Position numbers and translations under genes: made by a program. Below the pieces are notes generated by a model. It saw nothing but the letters and a program-made list of their open reading frames with translations, had not been told where the DNA came from and made no database searches. Of a stretch of DNA of 5,997 bases, positions 1 to 5,926 are shown piece by piece (within the stretch, counting starts at the first letter, position 1; each line of letters starts with the position of its first letter). The stretch is from contig CANQZZ010000087.1 in assembly GCA_947628465.1 (NCBI GenBank), positions 1 to 5,997 of the forward strand, written 5' to 3'. The DNA comes from an uncultured Clostridia bacterium (GTDB lineage: Bacteria > Bacillota_A > Clostridia > TANB77 > CAG-508).

Positions 1-474
1 GCTTTAAATGCCTTGAAATCGTGCTCTCCTTCAAAATATTTTACTGCTTTTTTCATTTCTTCTACATTTAATTCAATTGGTATGTGACATTCTAAATCAC
101 GATATATTGCTGTTCCTTGTTTAGAATTATTTATTATATATCTATATGTTTTTTGTTTTGTGTTATATCTTGCATGAAATCTATCATCCACTTCTTTTGC
201 CTCTTTTATAACTATACTTTTTTTAAGTTTTGAGTTTATGGCTATTGCAAATTTTTCAATCGGCAAATTACTATTGGTTTTAAAATTTGCAACTTGACCG
301 AAGTGCGTGTACACCGCTATCGGTTCTTCCAGATCCAATTAGTTCTACTTCTTCTCCTGTTATTTCTTTTATCGCATTTTCAATTTCGCCTTGAATATTT
401 AATTTGTCTGGTTGTTTTTGCCATCCATTAAATTTTTTTCCATCATATTCTATTGTTAGTTTGATATTTCTCAT
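1..474 (-). CDS. truA: tRNA pseudouridine(38-40) synthase TruA, partial, with one +1 frameshift
   Basis: TruA isomerises uridines 38-40 in the anticodon arm of many tRNAs to pseudouridine. The first 58 residues (474 to 301) start MRNIKLTIEYDG and carry the catalytic motif GRTDSGVHA, with the catalytic Asp at residue 52. In the starting frame, translation would stop 6 codons after Leu58. Skipping one base, the C at 300, continues with GQVANFKTNSNLPIEKF and stays open to the window edge, including the family-typical DDRFHARY segment and GEHDFKAF near the edge. About 157 residues are visible of a usual length near 245. The start has GGAG 7 bases upstream. No convincing promoter separates it from cdaA, so it may depend on readthrough of the 498-532 terminator. 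The identification is sure. Whether the shift is programmed, decay or an error is inferred; the identical shifts in cdaA favour recoding. Confidence 0.9.
297..303 (-). other. Candidate +1 recoding site in truA: CTT-CGG-T
   Basis: Minus-strand reading is GCA CTT CGG TCA in the incoming frame. Dropping the C at position 300 gives GCA CTT GGT CAA, that is Ala-Leu-Gly-Gln, which is the expected TruA continuation after the catalytic GRTD-GVHA motif. The site lies 6 residues after the catalytic Asp. The nine bases GCACTTCGG are identical to those at the second cdaA site (751-759). The mechanism is inferred. Confidence 0.7.
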
Positions 475-497
475 TTCATTTCTCCATTATATTTTGT

Positions 498-532
498 AAA
501 AATCAGAAACAGTTATTTTGTTTCTGATTTTT
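498..532. terminator. Long hairpin terminator at the end of cdaA, possibly bidirectional
   Basis: A 14-bp perfect stem (498-511 with 519-532) encloses a 7-base loop. The stem core reads ATCAGAAACA and its outer end is an A/T run, so either strand ends in a T-tract. On the minus strand it would end the cdaA transcript. Its 5' arm encodes the last codons of cdaA (Ser-Glu-Thr), and the TAA stop (513-515) lies in the loop. truA starts 24 bases beyond it. Confidence 0.8.
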
Positions 533-1444
533 TATTTTCTACTCTATTGTTTTTAAATTTTTCTCTTAAACTTGCTCTTCTCTTTTTTAAATTATCATTT
601 CCAAATCTTTTTGTTACAATGTTTTTAATTAAAATCTGCTTTAAAGATTCTTCATTTACGTCCATTATTAATGTTCCTTCTTTAGCAATGGATATTTTCC
701 CAGTTTCTTCAGATACAACAACCACTATTGAATCTGATTCTTGTGACATTCCGAAGTGCTGACCTGTGTCTTGTTCCAAGTCCTTTTGATATATTTTTGT
801 CATCTGATAGCGGTAACAAGCACGCTGCTGATTTTATTCTGTTTTCACTAATTACAACTGCTCCATCATGAAGTGGTGTTTTAGGATTAAATATATTTAC
901 TAATAATTGTGGTGATATTTCAGAGTCCATAATTATTCCTGTTTCTGCTATATCCTGAAGTTTTATATCTCTTTCTATAACTATTAATGCTCCTATCTTA
1001 TTCTTTGCAAGTTCTGCAGATGCAATTACAATTCTATATATATTTTCCTTTGTTTTAGCTTTTATATCCTTATCTATTCCAAAGAACTTCGTTAGTTTAC
1101 TAGTACCGTAATTGTTCTAATGCACGTCTTAACTCTGGCTGGAAAATTATTATTAAAATTATTACTCCATAAGTCATAAATGATGTTAATATATAGTTTA
1201 AAATTCTAAGTTCTAAAATTGAGCTAAGTAAAGTAACTATTATTAAAAATAGTATTCCTTTCATTAACTGCCATGCTCTAGTTTCTTTAACAATTTGTAC
1301 TAATTTTACTGCTAAAAATAGAACTATTGCTACATCAATTATAAACATTACTATTCTCAATGGATTACCTTTTAACATATTTAGGTAATTAATAATATCC
1401 TGACTTGTAGATTCTAAAGTCGGTGTAAATAAAGTGTTTTTCAT
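513..1444 (-). CDS. cdaA: Membrane diadenylate cyclase CdaA, split by two +1 frameshifts
   Basis: CdaA condenses two ATP into the second messenger c-di-AMP at the membrane. The first segment (1444-1109, residues 1-112) has three hydrophobic helices at about residues 31-50, 61-79 and 83-101, then the linker FQPELRRALEQL. The frame would stop at TAG two codons later. Skipping the C at 1108 gives GTSKLTKFFG and opens the DAC domain (residues 113-230), with the DGA motif at 193-195 and RHR at 225-227. A second skip, of the C at 753, continues with GMSQESDSIVVVVSEETG to the stop at 513. The corrected protein is 309 residues, somewhat longer than the usual 270-285, with a Lys/Arg-rich tail. The start has AAAGGAG upstream. 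In many Bacillota the next gene is cdaR (YbbR repeats) then glmM; here it is truA. Family identity is certain. Function depends on both shifts being bypassed. Confidence 0.92.
750..756 (-). other. Candidate +1 recoding site 2 in cdaA: CTT-CGG-A
   Basis: The incoming frame reads TCA GCA CTT CGG AAT and ends within about 15 codons in sequence unlike CdaA. Omitting the C at 753 gives TCA GCA CTT GGA ATG TCA, Ser-Ala-Leu-Gly-Met-Ser, which joins the RHR active-site motif to the conserved GMSQESD segment. The site lies 3 codons after RHR. Everything but the mechanism is read directly from sequence. Confidence 0.72.
1105..1111 (-). other. Candidate +1 recoding site 1 in cdaA: TTA-CGG-T
   Basis: The incoming frame reads GAA CAA TTA CGG TAC TAG and stops at once. 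Omitting the C at 1108 gives GAA CAA TTA GGT ACT AGT, Glu-Gln-Leu-Gly-Thr-Ser, the expected junction between the membrane part and the catalytic domain of CdaA. The P-site codon is TTA rather than CTT, so Leu followed by CGGN is what all three sites share. Confidence 0.72.
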
Positions 1445-1526
1445 TAGTGCTCCTTTTCAATTATTTATTTTATATGTAGTTTGATATTTTTTTGTTGGTT
1501 TTTTATACCTTAAATGCACATATATA

Positions 1527-1646
1527 TTATCGTGCTACTAAATACCAAATTAATGTAAATCCTACACTTAGTATCATAAGTCCTGCTAAAACTCCTGCTA
1601 TTATTCTTGTTGCTAATTTTTGTTTGTCTATTTTTTTCTTTGCCAT
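1527..1646 (-). CDS. 39-residue single-span membrane protein, function unknown
   Basis: This short gene starts with ATG at 1646 and stops with TAA at 1527. The protein begins MAKKKIDKQKLATR, a strongly basic cytoplasmic start, followed by one hydrophobic helix at about residues 15-37 and a final Ala-Arg. A GAGGG ribosome binding site lies about 8 bases upstream and a good promoter sits at 1681-1709, so translation is likely. It is 82 bases upstream of cdaA with no terminator between, so the two are probably co-transcribed. I do not recognise the family with certainty. Tiny Lys-rich single-span proteins are common in Clostridia, and the position suggests, but does not show, a link to membrane-bound CdaA. 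Confidence 0.72.
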   Translation of the reverse strand: MAKKKIDKQKLATRIIAGVLAGLMILSVGFTLIWYLVAR

Positions 1647-1680
1647 TAGTATTCCCTCTTTTCTAAAATTTCATAAAAAT

Positions 1681-1709
1681 ATATTACCACAATCAAATGG
1701 GTTTTTCAA
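1681..1709 (-). promoter_or_regulatory. SigA-type promoter for the small membrane protein and cdaA
   Basis: On the minus strand TTGAAA (1709-1704) is separated by 17 bases from TAATAT (1686-1681). It lies 34 bases upstream of the start codon at 1646. Spacing and both hexamers fit the housekeeping sigma factor well. Confidence 0.72.
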
Positions 1710-1808
1710 TTAGTTTTTTTAAAATTCGATAAATTGTTGTTTGCAGGAATTTCAAATCCGTACAAATTACAATTTATTGAATTAATTACTGATTACAAAA
1801 TCCTATGT

Positions 1809-1837
1809 TTGCAATTTATGTTAATTTATGTTATAAT
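1809..1837 (+). promoter_or_regulatory. Strong SigA-type promoter for the plus-strand ORF
   Basis: TTGCAA (1809-1814), a 17-base spacer and a perfect TATAAT (1832-1837) preceded by the extended -10 element TG-T. It predicts a start near 1844, about 40 bases before the ATG at 1885, and is divergent from the promoter at 1681-1709. Confidence 0.72.
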
Positions 1838-1884
1838 TACTTTTGTCAGTTTAATACACACTTTTATGAAAGGAGCTTTTTATA

Positions 1885-2097
1885 ATGAAAAAGCATCGAC
1901 AAATTAAACATGTTCACCGGAAAGCAATGACTTCACAAAAATTAGCAAAAGGTAAATTTTCCAAGTGTCATTTACCAAAGGAAAAAACAATACTTGACAG
2001 CTGTGGAATTTATAATTCCTGTTTTTTCTGCTTTATTTGCAGTTATTGCTGGGCAAACGGAAAATCTGACTGTCGCAATTGTGTTGCATGGAGATAA
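1885..2097 (+). CDS. Small unrecognised plus-strand ORF, 70 residues, Cys-rich C-terminal half
   Basis: I do not recognise this gene. It has a strong promoter (1809-1837), an AAAGGAG ribosome binding site about 9 bases before ATG, and a hairpin just past its end, so a transcript is likely. The first half is very basic (MKKHRQIKHVHRKAMTSQ). The second half is rich in Cys, with nine Cys between about residues 28 and 65. In the neighbouring frame, from about 1934 on, the DNA encodes a convincing membrane helix (VEFIIPVFSALFAVIAG). The Cys-rich reading could therefore be a shadow of a shifted or remnant membrane peptide, with possible starts TTG 1994 or GTG 2003. Codon 12 is CGG (1918-1920) after a His codon. 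If CGG forced a +1 shift here, translation would stop at TGA three codons later. It may be foreign, a small toxin-like gene, or decayed. Confidence 0.4.
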   Translation: MKKHRQIKHVHRKAMTSQKLAKGKFSKCHLPKEKTILDSCGIYNSCFFCFICSYCWANGKSDCRNCVAWR

Positions 2098-2118
2098 ATA
2101 CAATTGCATATCAATCGA

Positions 2119-2150
2119 AAATCGGCAAGAAATATATTTCTTGCCGATTT
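2119..2150. terminator. Palindromic hairpin between convergent units, terminator of pheST
   Basis: A perfect 32-base inverted repeat, with stem arm AAATCGGCAAGAAAT around a TATA-centred middle, begins 5 bases beyond the pheT stop. In the pheT direction it is followed by a short TTTCG run. In the plus direction it is followed by T-rich DNA and would end the 1885 transcript. The T-tracts are modest, so efficiency is uncertain. Confidence 0.65.
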
Positions 2151-2155
2151 ACATT

Positions 2156-4525
2156 TTAATTTCTTAATATTACATTTAAACTTTTTTCTGCATCTGCTAT
2201 TATTTTATTAAATATTCCAGTTACTTCATCATCTGTTAGAGTCTTTTTGCTATCACTAAATGTCAATGAATATGCTATTGATTTTTTATCAGCTGGAACA
2301 TGCTCTCCCATATATAAATCAAATACTTCTATATTTGTAAGTAAGCTTCCTGCAGATTTTTTAATTTGTTTTTCTATTGTGCTTGAGTCTAAATTTCTGT
2401 CTACAATGAATGCAACATCTTTTTTAATGCTTGGAAATTTAGATATTTCTTTATATTTCATCTTTCCAACTCTTTTAGAAAGTAATTTGCTTAAATTAAT
2501 TTCCATTATATATACATCTTCTTTTGCCTCTTTTGGATGAACTTTTCCAAGTATTCCTACAATATCATTATTTACAGAAATCAAAGCTGTTTGATATGGA
2601 TGGAATTCTTTTGGGAGTTCGGATGTTTTTACAAAACTATATCTTCCGTTATATCCTAAATAATCTAGTAACTCTACTGCTACTCCCTTTATCATATAGA
2701 AATCTACGTTTTTAGTATTTCCTATTCCTTCATAGTATTTTCCAGACATAAGCACGCATAGCTTTTCTTCTTCTATATACTCATCATTTACTTTTCCAAA
2801 TCCCTTTCCTATTTCAAATATAGATATATCTTTATTGTTTCTATCTAAGTTGTATTCATATATTTTTAAAAGAGATGGAATCATGCTATATCTTAATGTG
2901 TTTCTGTCTTCTGTAAGTGGGTCTAGTAATTTTATTGGCTCAAATTTGTCTGTTGTAAATTTTTTTGCTTCTTTGTCATTTATTAATATATATGACATTA
3001 CTTCATTTAAGCCTAATCCTATCATTTTGTTTCTAATTTCTCTTGCTACTTTATCGTATTTACCTGTTCTTGTTGGAAGTACTGGAAGTTTTCCTTCTAT
3101 ATTATCAACTCCGTAAATTCTTCCTACTTCTTCAATTAAGTCCTCTTTTATAGATATATCCATCCTTCTTGTAGGTACTGTAACTGTAATTACTCTTCCA
3201 TTTACTGAATATTTAAATCCTAATTTCCTAAATACATTTAATGTTTCTTCATCTGGTACATTTGTACCTAAAAGATTATTTATATCTTCGAACTTTATAT
3301 CTATTTTCTTTTCTTGTTTGTCTGCTTTATCATAAACGACTGTACCTTTTGCAATTTTTGCATCTGCATATTTTTCAAGAAGTGTGCACGCTCTTTCAAC
3401 TGCCATATATGTTCTATTTGGATCTAATCCTTTTTCAAAACGATTACTTGCTTCGCTTCTTACAATTTTTTTAGATGTACATCTTATTTTAACTCCATCA
3501 AATACAGCAGATTCAATTATGATATTTTTTGTATCATTTTCTACTTCTGTTGATAGGCCTCCCATAACACCTGCAAGACCTATTGCTTCTGTTCCGTTTG
3601 TAATAACTATATCTTCTTCTGATAAAGTTCTTTCTATGTTATCTAATGTCGTTAGTTTTTCGTTATCTTTTGCCATTCTAACTAAGATTTTAGGTCCAAG
3701 TCTATCTGCATCATAGAAATGAAGTGGTTGGCCTACTTCAAGCATTACATAGTTACTAATATCTACTACATTATTGATTGGTCTTATTCCACTTGCAATT
3801 AGTCTATTTTTTATAAATGCTGGACTCTCTTTTATAGTTACATTTAATGCTTTTTTTGCTAAGAATAAATTACAATTTTCTGTATCTACTTCTACTTTAA
3901 AGCTATCATTTACATCCTCGTTTGTTTCATTATGTTTTAAGTCTATCTCTTTAACGGGTTTATCATATATTGCTCCAAGTTCGTAAGCCATACCTAAAAC
4001 GCTAAGTAAATCTCCCCTATTTGCAGTAAGCTCAAAATCAGCTATTTCATCGTCCATTTCCATGAATTTAATTGGGTCTTCACCTACTGGAGCATCTGCT
4101 GGAAGCTCATGTATTCCGGCTTTATCTTCCTCTTTTAAGAATTTAGATTCTAATCCAAGTTCTGCAATAGAACACATCATTCCATTTGATTCTTGACCTC
4201 TAATGTTTCCTTTTTTAATTGTAATTCCACCTGGAAGCTCAGCTCCTACTTGAGCTACAATTACTTTTAGACCTTTTCTTACATTTGGTGCTCCACAAAC
4301 TATATTTAAAACTTCTTTTCCAATATTTACTTTGCAGACATGAAGATGGTCTGAGTCTGGATGCATTTCACATTCTAGCACTTCACCTATAATCAATTTT
4401 GTGGCATTAATTAATTTTTCAGCTGTGTCATATTCATTGCCTACTCTTGTCATATCTTCTGCTAATGTTTTTATATCTGCATCTATATCAACATAGTCTT
4501 TAACAAAATTTTTACTTAGTTTCAA
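2156..4525 (-). CDS. pheT: Phenylalanyl-tRNA synthetase beta subunit
   Basis: PheT forms the (alpha-beta)2 enzyme with PheS, binds tRNA-Phe and hydrolyses mischarged Tyr-tRNA-Phe. The 789-residue length is normal. Domains in order: N-terminal segment; EMAP-type tRNA-binding OB fold at about 40-150 (HPDSDHLHVCKV, NIVCGAPNV); the TANRGDLLSVLG segment at 167-178; B3/B4 editing domain at about 212-375; B5 domain at about 406-473 (VPTRRMDISIKEDLIEEVGRIYG); catalytic-like core; C-terminal FDX-ACB anticodon-binding domain at about 696-789. The start is TTG, directly abutting the pheS stop TAA, with AAAGGATG inside the end of pheS as ribosome binding site, so translational coupling is likely. The reading frame is intact and has no in-frame CGG; its four CGG trinucleotides all fall as NNC-GGA. 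Confidence 0.98.
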   Translation of the reverse strand: MKLSKNFVKDYVDIDADIKTLAEDMTRVGNEYDTAEKLINATKLIIGEVLECEMHPDSDHLHVCKVNIGKEVLNIVCGAPNVRKGLKVIVAQVGAELPGGITIKKGNIRGQESNGMMCSIAELGLESKFLKEEDKAGIHELPADAPVGEDPIKFMEMDDEIADFELTANRGDLLSVLGMAYELGAIYDKPVKEIDLKHNETNEDVNDSFKVEVDTENCNLFLAKKALNVTIKESPAFIKNRLIASGIRPINNVVDISNYVMLEVGQPLHFYDADRLGPKILVRMAKDNEKLTTLDNIERTLSEEDIVITNGTEAIGLAGVMGGLSTEVENDTKNIIIESAVFDGVKIRCTSKKIVRSEASNRFEKGLDPNRTYMAVERACTLLEKYADAKIAKGTVVYDKADKQEKKIDIKFEDINNLLGTNVPDEETLNVFRKLGFKYSVNGRVITVTVPTRRMDISIKEDLIEEVGRIYGVDNIEGKLPVLPTRTGKYDKVAREIRNKMIGLGLNEVMSYILINDKEAKKFTTDKFEPIKLLDPLTEDRNTLRYSMIPSLLKIYEYNLDRNNKDISIFEIGKGFGKVNDEYIEEEKLCVLMSGKYYEGIGNTKNVDFYMIKGVAVELLDYLGYNGRYSFVKTSELPKEFHPYQTALISVNNDIVGILGKVHPKEAKEDVYIMEINLSKLLSKRVGKMKYKEISKFPSIKKDVAFIVDRNLDSSTIEKQIKKSAGSLLTNIEVFDLYMGEHVPADKKSIAYSLTFSDSKKTLTDDEVTGIFNKIIADAEKSLNVILRN

Positions 4526-5566
4526 TTAGTCCACATCCTTTCTATCAAATTGATTTAAGAACCTTACATCGTTTGTATAAAAATATCTTATATCTGTAAT
4601 TCCGTATTTAAACATCGCAAGTCTATCAAGTCCTGTTCCAAATGCAAATCCTGTATATTTTTCTGGATCATATCCATTCATTTTTAATACATTTGGATGT
4701 ACCATACCTGAGCCTAATATTTCTATCCAACCTGTTTGTTTACAAAGGTTGCATCCTTTTCCACCACATTTAAAGCAGCTAACATCTACCTCATAACTTG
4801 GTTCTGTAAATGGGAAATAACTTGGTCTAAATCTTAATTTAGAATTTTCGCCAAGCATTTTCTTAACAAATACTTCTAAAGTTCCTTTTAAATCTGCAAG
4901 GCTAATATTTTTATCTATTAAAAGTCCTTCCACTTGACCAAATTGATGAGAATGTGTTGCATCATCATCTCTTCTATATGTTTTACCTGGACAAATTACT
5001 CTAATTGGGCTCTTTTCTTCGTTATCCATCATTACTCTTGCTTGAACAGCTGATGTTTGAGTTCTAAGTAGATGCTCTACATCTACATAGAAACTATCTT
5101 GCATATCTCTTGCTGGATGTCCTTTTGGAAGATTTAATCTTTCAAAACAATATTCGTCTGTTTCAAGTTCTGGTCCATTTACTACATCGTATCCCATTGA
5201 TACAAATATATCTTCTATTTCTTCTATTACCCTGTTTATTGGATGTTTACTTCCTCTTTTTATTCTTGTACTTGGAAGAGTAATATCAATTTTTTCTTTC
5301 TCTAGCTTCTCATTTAAAGCCTGTTCTTTTAAAGTTTCTTCAGCACATTTTATACTGTTTTCTAACTCATCTCTTACCTCATTAACTAATGCTCCAATAA
5401 CTGGTCTTTCTTCTGGGGTTAAATCTTTCATTCCTTTTAAAAGTCCTGTTAATTCTCCCTTTTTTCCTAAGTATTTAACTCTTACATCATTTAATTCTTG
5501 AAGAGTTTTGCAGTTTTGAATTTCTGCAAATGCACTTTCTTTGATTTTAGCAATTTGTTCTTTCAT
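4526..5566 (-). CDS. pheS: Phenylalanyl-tRNA synthetase alpha subunit
   Basis: PheS is the catalytic class II subunit that charges tRNA-Phe with phenylalanine. The 346 residues are full length. The first 90 form the N-terminal helical arm that contacts tRNA. Motif 1 begins at [14 protein letters not shown] (108-121) and leads to NGPE. Motif 2 includes RTQTSAVQ (168-175) and [13 protein letters not shown] (197-209). Motif 3 is [17 protein letters not shown] (306-322). A four-Cys cluster at residues 264, 267, 272 and 275, followed by [17 protein letters not shown], is a variant common in Bacillota PheS. ATG at 5566 has AAAGGATG upstream. It is the first gene of the operon and lies 28 bases past the T-box terminator, so its expression should rise when tRNA-Phe is uncharged. 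There is no in-frame CGG. Confidence 0.98.
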   Translation of the reverse strand: MKEQIAKIKESAFAEIQNCKTLQELNDVRVKYLGKKGELTGLLKGMKDLTPEERPVIGALVNEVRDELENSIKCAEETLKEQALNEKLEKEKIDITLPSTRIKRGSKHPINRVIEEIEDIFVSMGYDVVNGPELETDEYCFERLNLPKGHPARDMQDSFYVDVEHLLRTQTSAVQARVMMDNEEKSPIRVICPGKTYRRDDDATHSHQFGQVEGLLIDKNISLADLKGTLEVFVKKMLGENSKLRFRPSYFPFTEPSYEVDVSCFKCGGKGCNLCKQTGWIEILGSGMVHPNVLKMNGYDPEKYTGFAFGTGLDRLAMFKYGITDIRYFYTNDVRFLNQFDRKDVD

Positions 5567-5593
5567 CTAATCATCCTTTCTTTTATTTAACAC

Positions 5594-5620
5594 AAAAACT
5601 CGCCCCTTGTATAGGGCGAG
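5594..5620 (-). terminator. T-box attenuator terminator
   Basis: CTCGCCC (5620-5614) pairs with GGGCGAG (5605-5599) across an 8-base loop, followed by five T (5598-5594). The 5' arm is the same sequence that the antiterminator uses, so the two structures exclude each other. Confidence 0.93.
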
Positions 5621-5825
5621 CTTTTTTCTCACGGTACCACCTAAATTTATTAATTAAAATAATTAACCTCTTTTTACTATTAACGCTAGCAAACGCTCGT
5701 GCCTACTGTTGTTTCAGCATAAGACCTAAAAAGTGAAATTTCAGATAAGCTAGTATTAAATAAGTTCTCAGCCCATGACCTATTCTCTCTTAAATACACA
5801 TTTTGTTCATCTTACTTTGCTTTTT
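5594..5825 (-). promoter_or_regulatory. T-box leader, phenylalanine (specifier TTC), controlling pheST
   Basis: This leader senses uncharged tRNA and lets transcription into pheST proceed. Minus-strand elements in order: AGTAAGATG near 5815; AGAGAG with GGGCTGAGA in the Stem I region (about 5792-5765); specifier TTC at 5737-5735 followed by A, as is usual; the conserved linker AGTAGGCACGAGCG (about 5706-5693); and the T-box itself, AGGTGGTACCGTGAG (5642-5628). The antiterminator is readable: AGG (5642-5640) pairs with CCT (5615-5613), the TGGTACC bulge (5639-5633) faces the tRNA acceptor end, and GTGAG (5632-5628) pairs with CTCGC (5620-5616). This excludes the terminator. Stem I boundaries are approximate. 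Confidence 0.93.
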
Positions 5826-5856
5826 CAAACGGTTTTATTTTCAAAATCTGGTTAAT

Positions 5857-5885
5857 ATATTATCATATTTTTTAATTTTATACAA
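5857..5885 (-). promoter_or_regulatory. SigA-type promoter of the pheST operon
   Basis: TTGTAT (5885-5880), a 17-base spacer and TAATAT (5862-5857) on the minus strand, placing the transcript start near 5850, just before the T-box Stem I. The -10 hexamer and spacing match the promoter at 1681-1709. Confidence 0.65.
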
Positions 5886-5902
5886 TACTTTTAAAAAATT
5901 AT

Positions 5903-5926
5903 TTGACGTTTTTAATTTTGCGTCAA
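5903..5926 (-). terminator. Weak hairpin upstream of pheST, possible terminator of an upstream gene
   Basis: TTGACG (5903-5908) and CGTCAA (5921-5926) form a 6-bp stem around a 12-base A/T-rich loop. On the minus strand it is followed by ATAATTTTTT, as a weak terminator would be. No gene end is visible in 5927-5997, where I see nothing else. It could instead be a protein-binding site or chance. Confidence 0.3.

Noticed and set aside
486..491. TATAAT on the minus strand just before truA as a promoter
   Set aside because: A transcript would begin at or after the GGAG ribosome binding site, and no -35 element is present at 16-18 bases.
513..930. Separate short minus-strand genes at 513-803 and 709-930
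   Set aside because: Both are pieces of one cdaA gene in different frames. The residues before their first Met also match CdaA, and the corrected frame joins them without gaps.
297..1111. CGG reassigned to Trp, as known in some Bacillota
   Set aside because: Reassignment would keep the frame. Here the frame is lost at CGG and regained only by skipping one base, and the expected residue is Gly.
297..1111. Systematic base-calling insertion at CCG contexts
   Set aside because: Not excluded, but other Leu-Gly junctions with CTT GGA (for example in pheT) carry no extra base, and all three insertions fall in the same codon phase. Raw reads would decide.
1..1444. Calling truA and cdaA ordinary pseudogenes
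   Set aside because: Outside one-base extras at an identical motif there are no other stops, deletions or loss of conserved residues, and both genes are normally important. Decay would not choose in-frame CGG three times.
1994..2016. TTGACA and TATAAT inside the plus-strand ORF as a promoter
   Set aside because: Only 11 bases separate the hexamers, too close for a sigma-70 type promoter.
2005..2019. GGAATT-TAT-AATTCC inverted repeat
   Set aside because: The loop is only three bases, there is no T-tract after it and no site type it matches; likely chance in A/T-rich DNA.
2247..3986. Plus-strand ORFs opposite pheT
   Set aside because: They are antisense shadows of an intact, conserved pheT and look like low-complexity Leu/Phe/Ser-rich translations, with no ribosome binding sites I could support.
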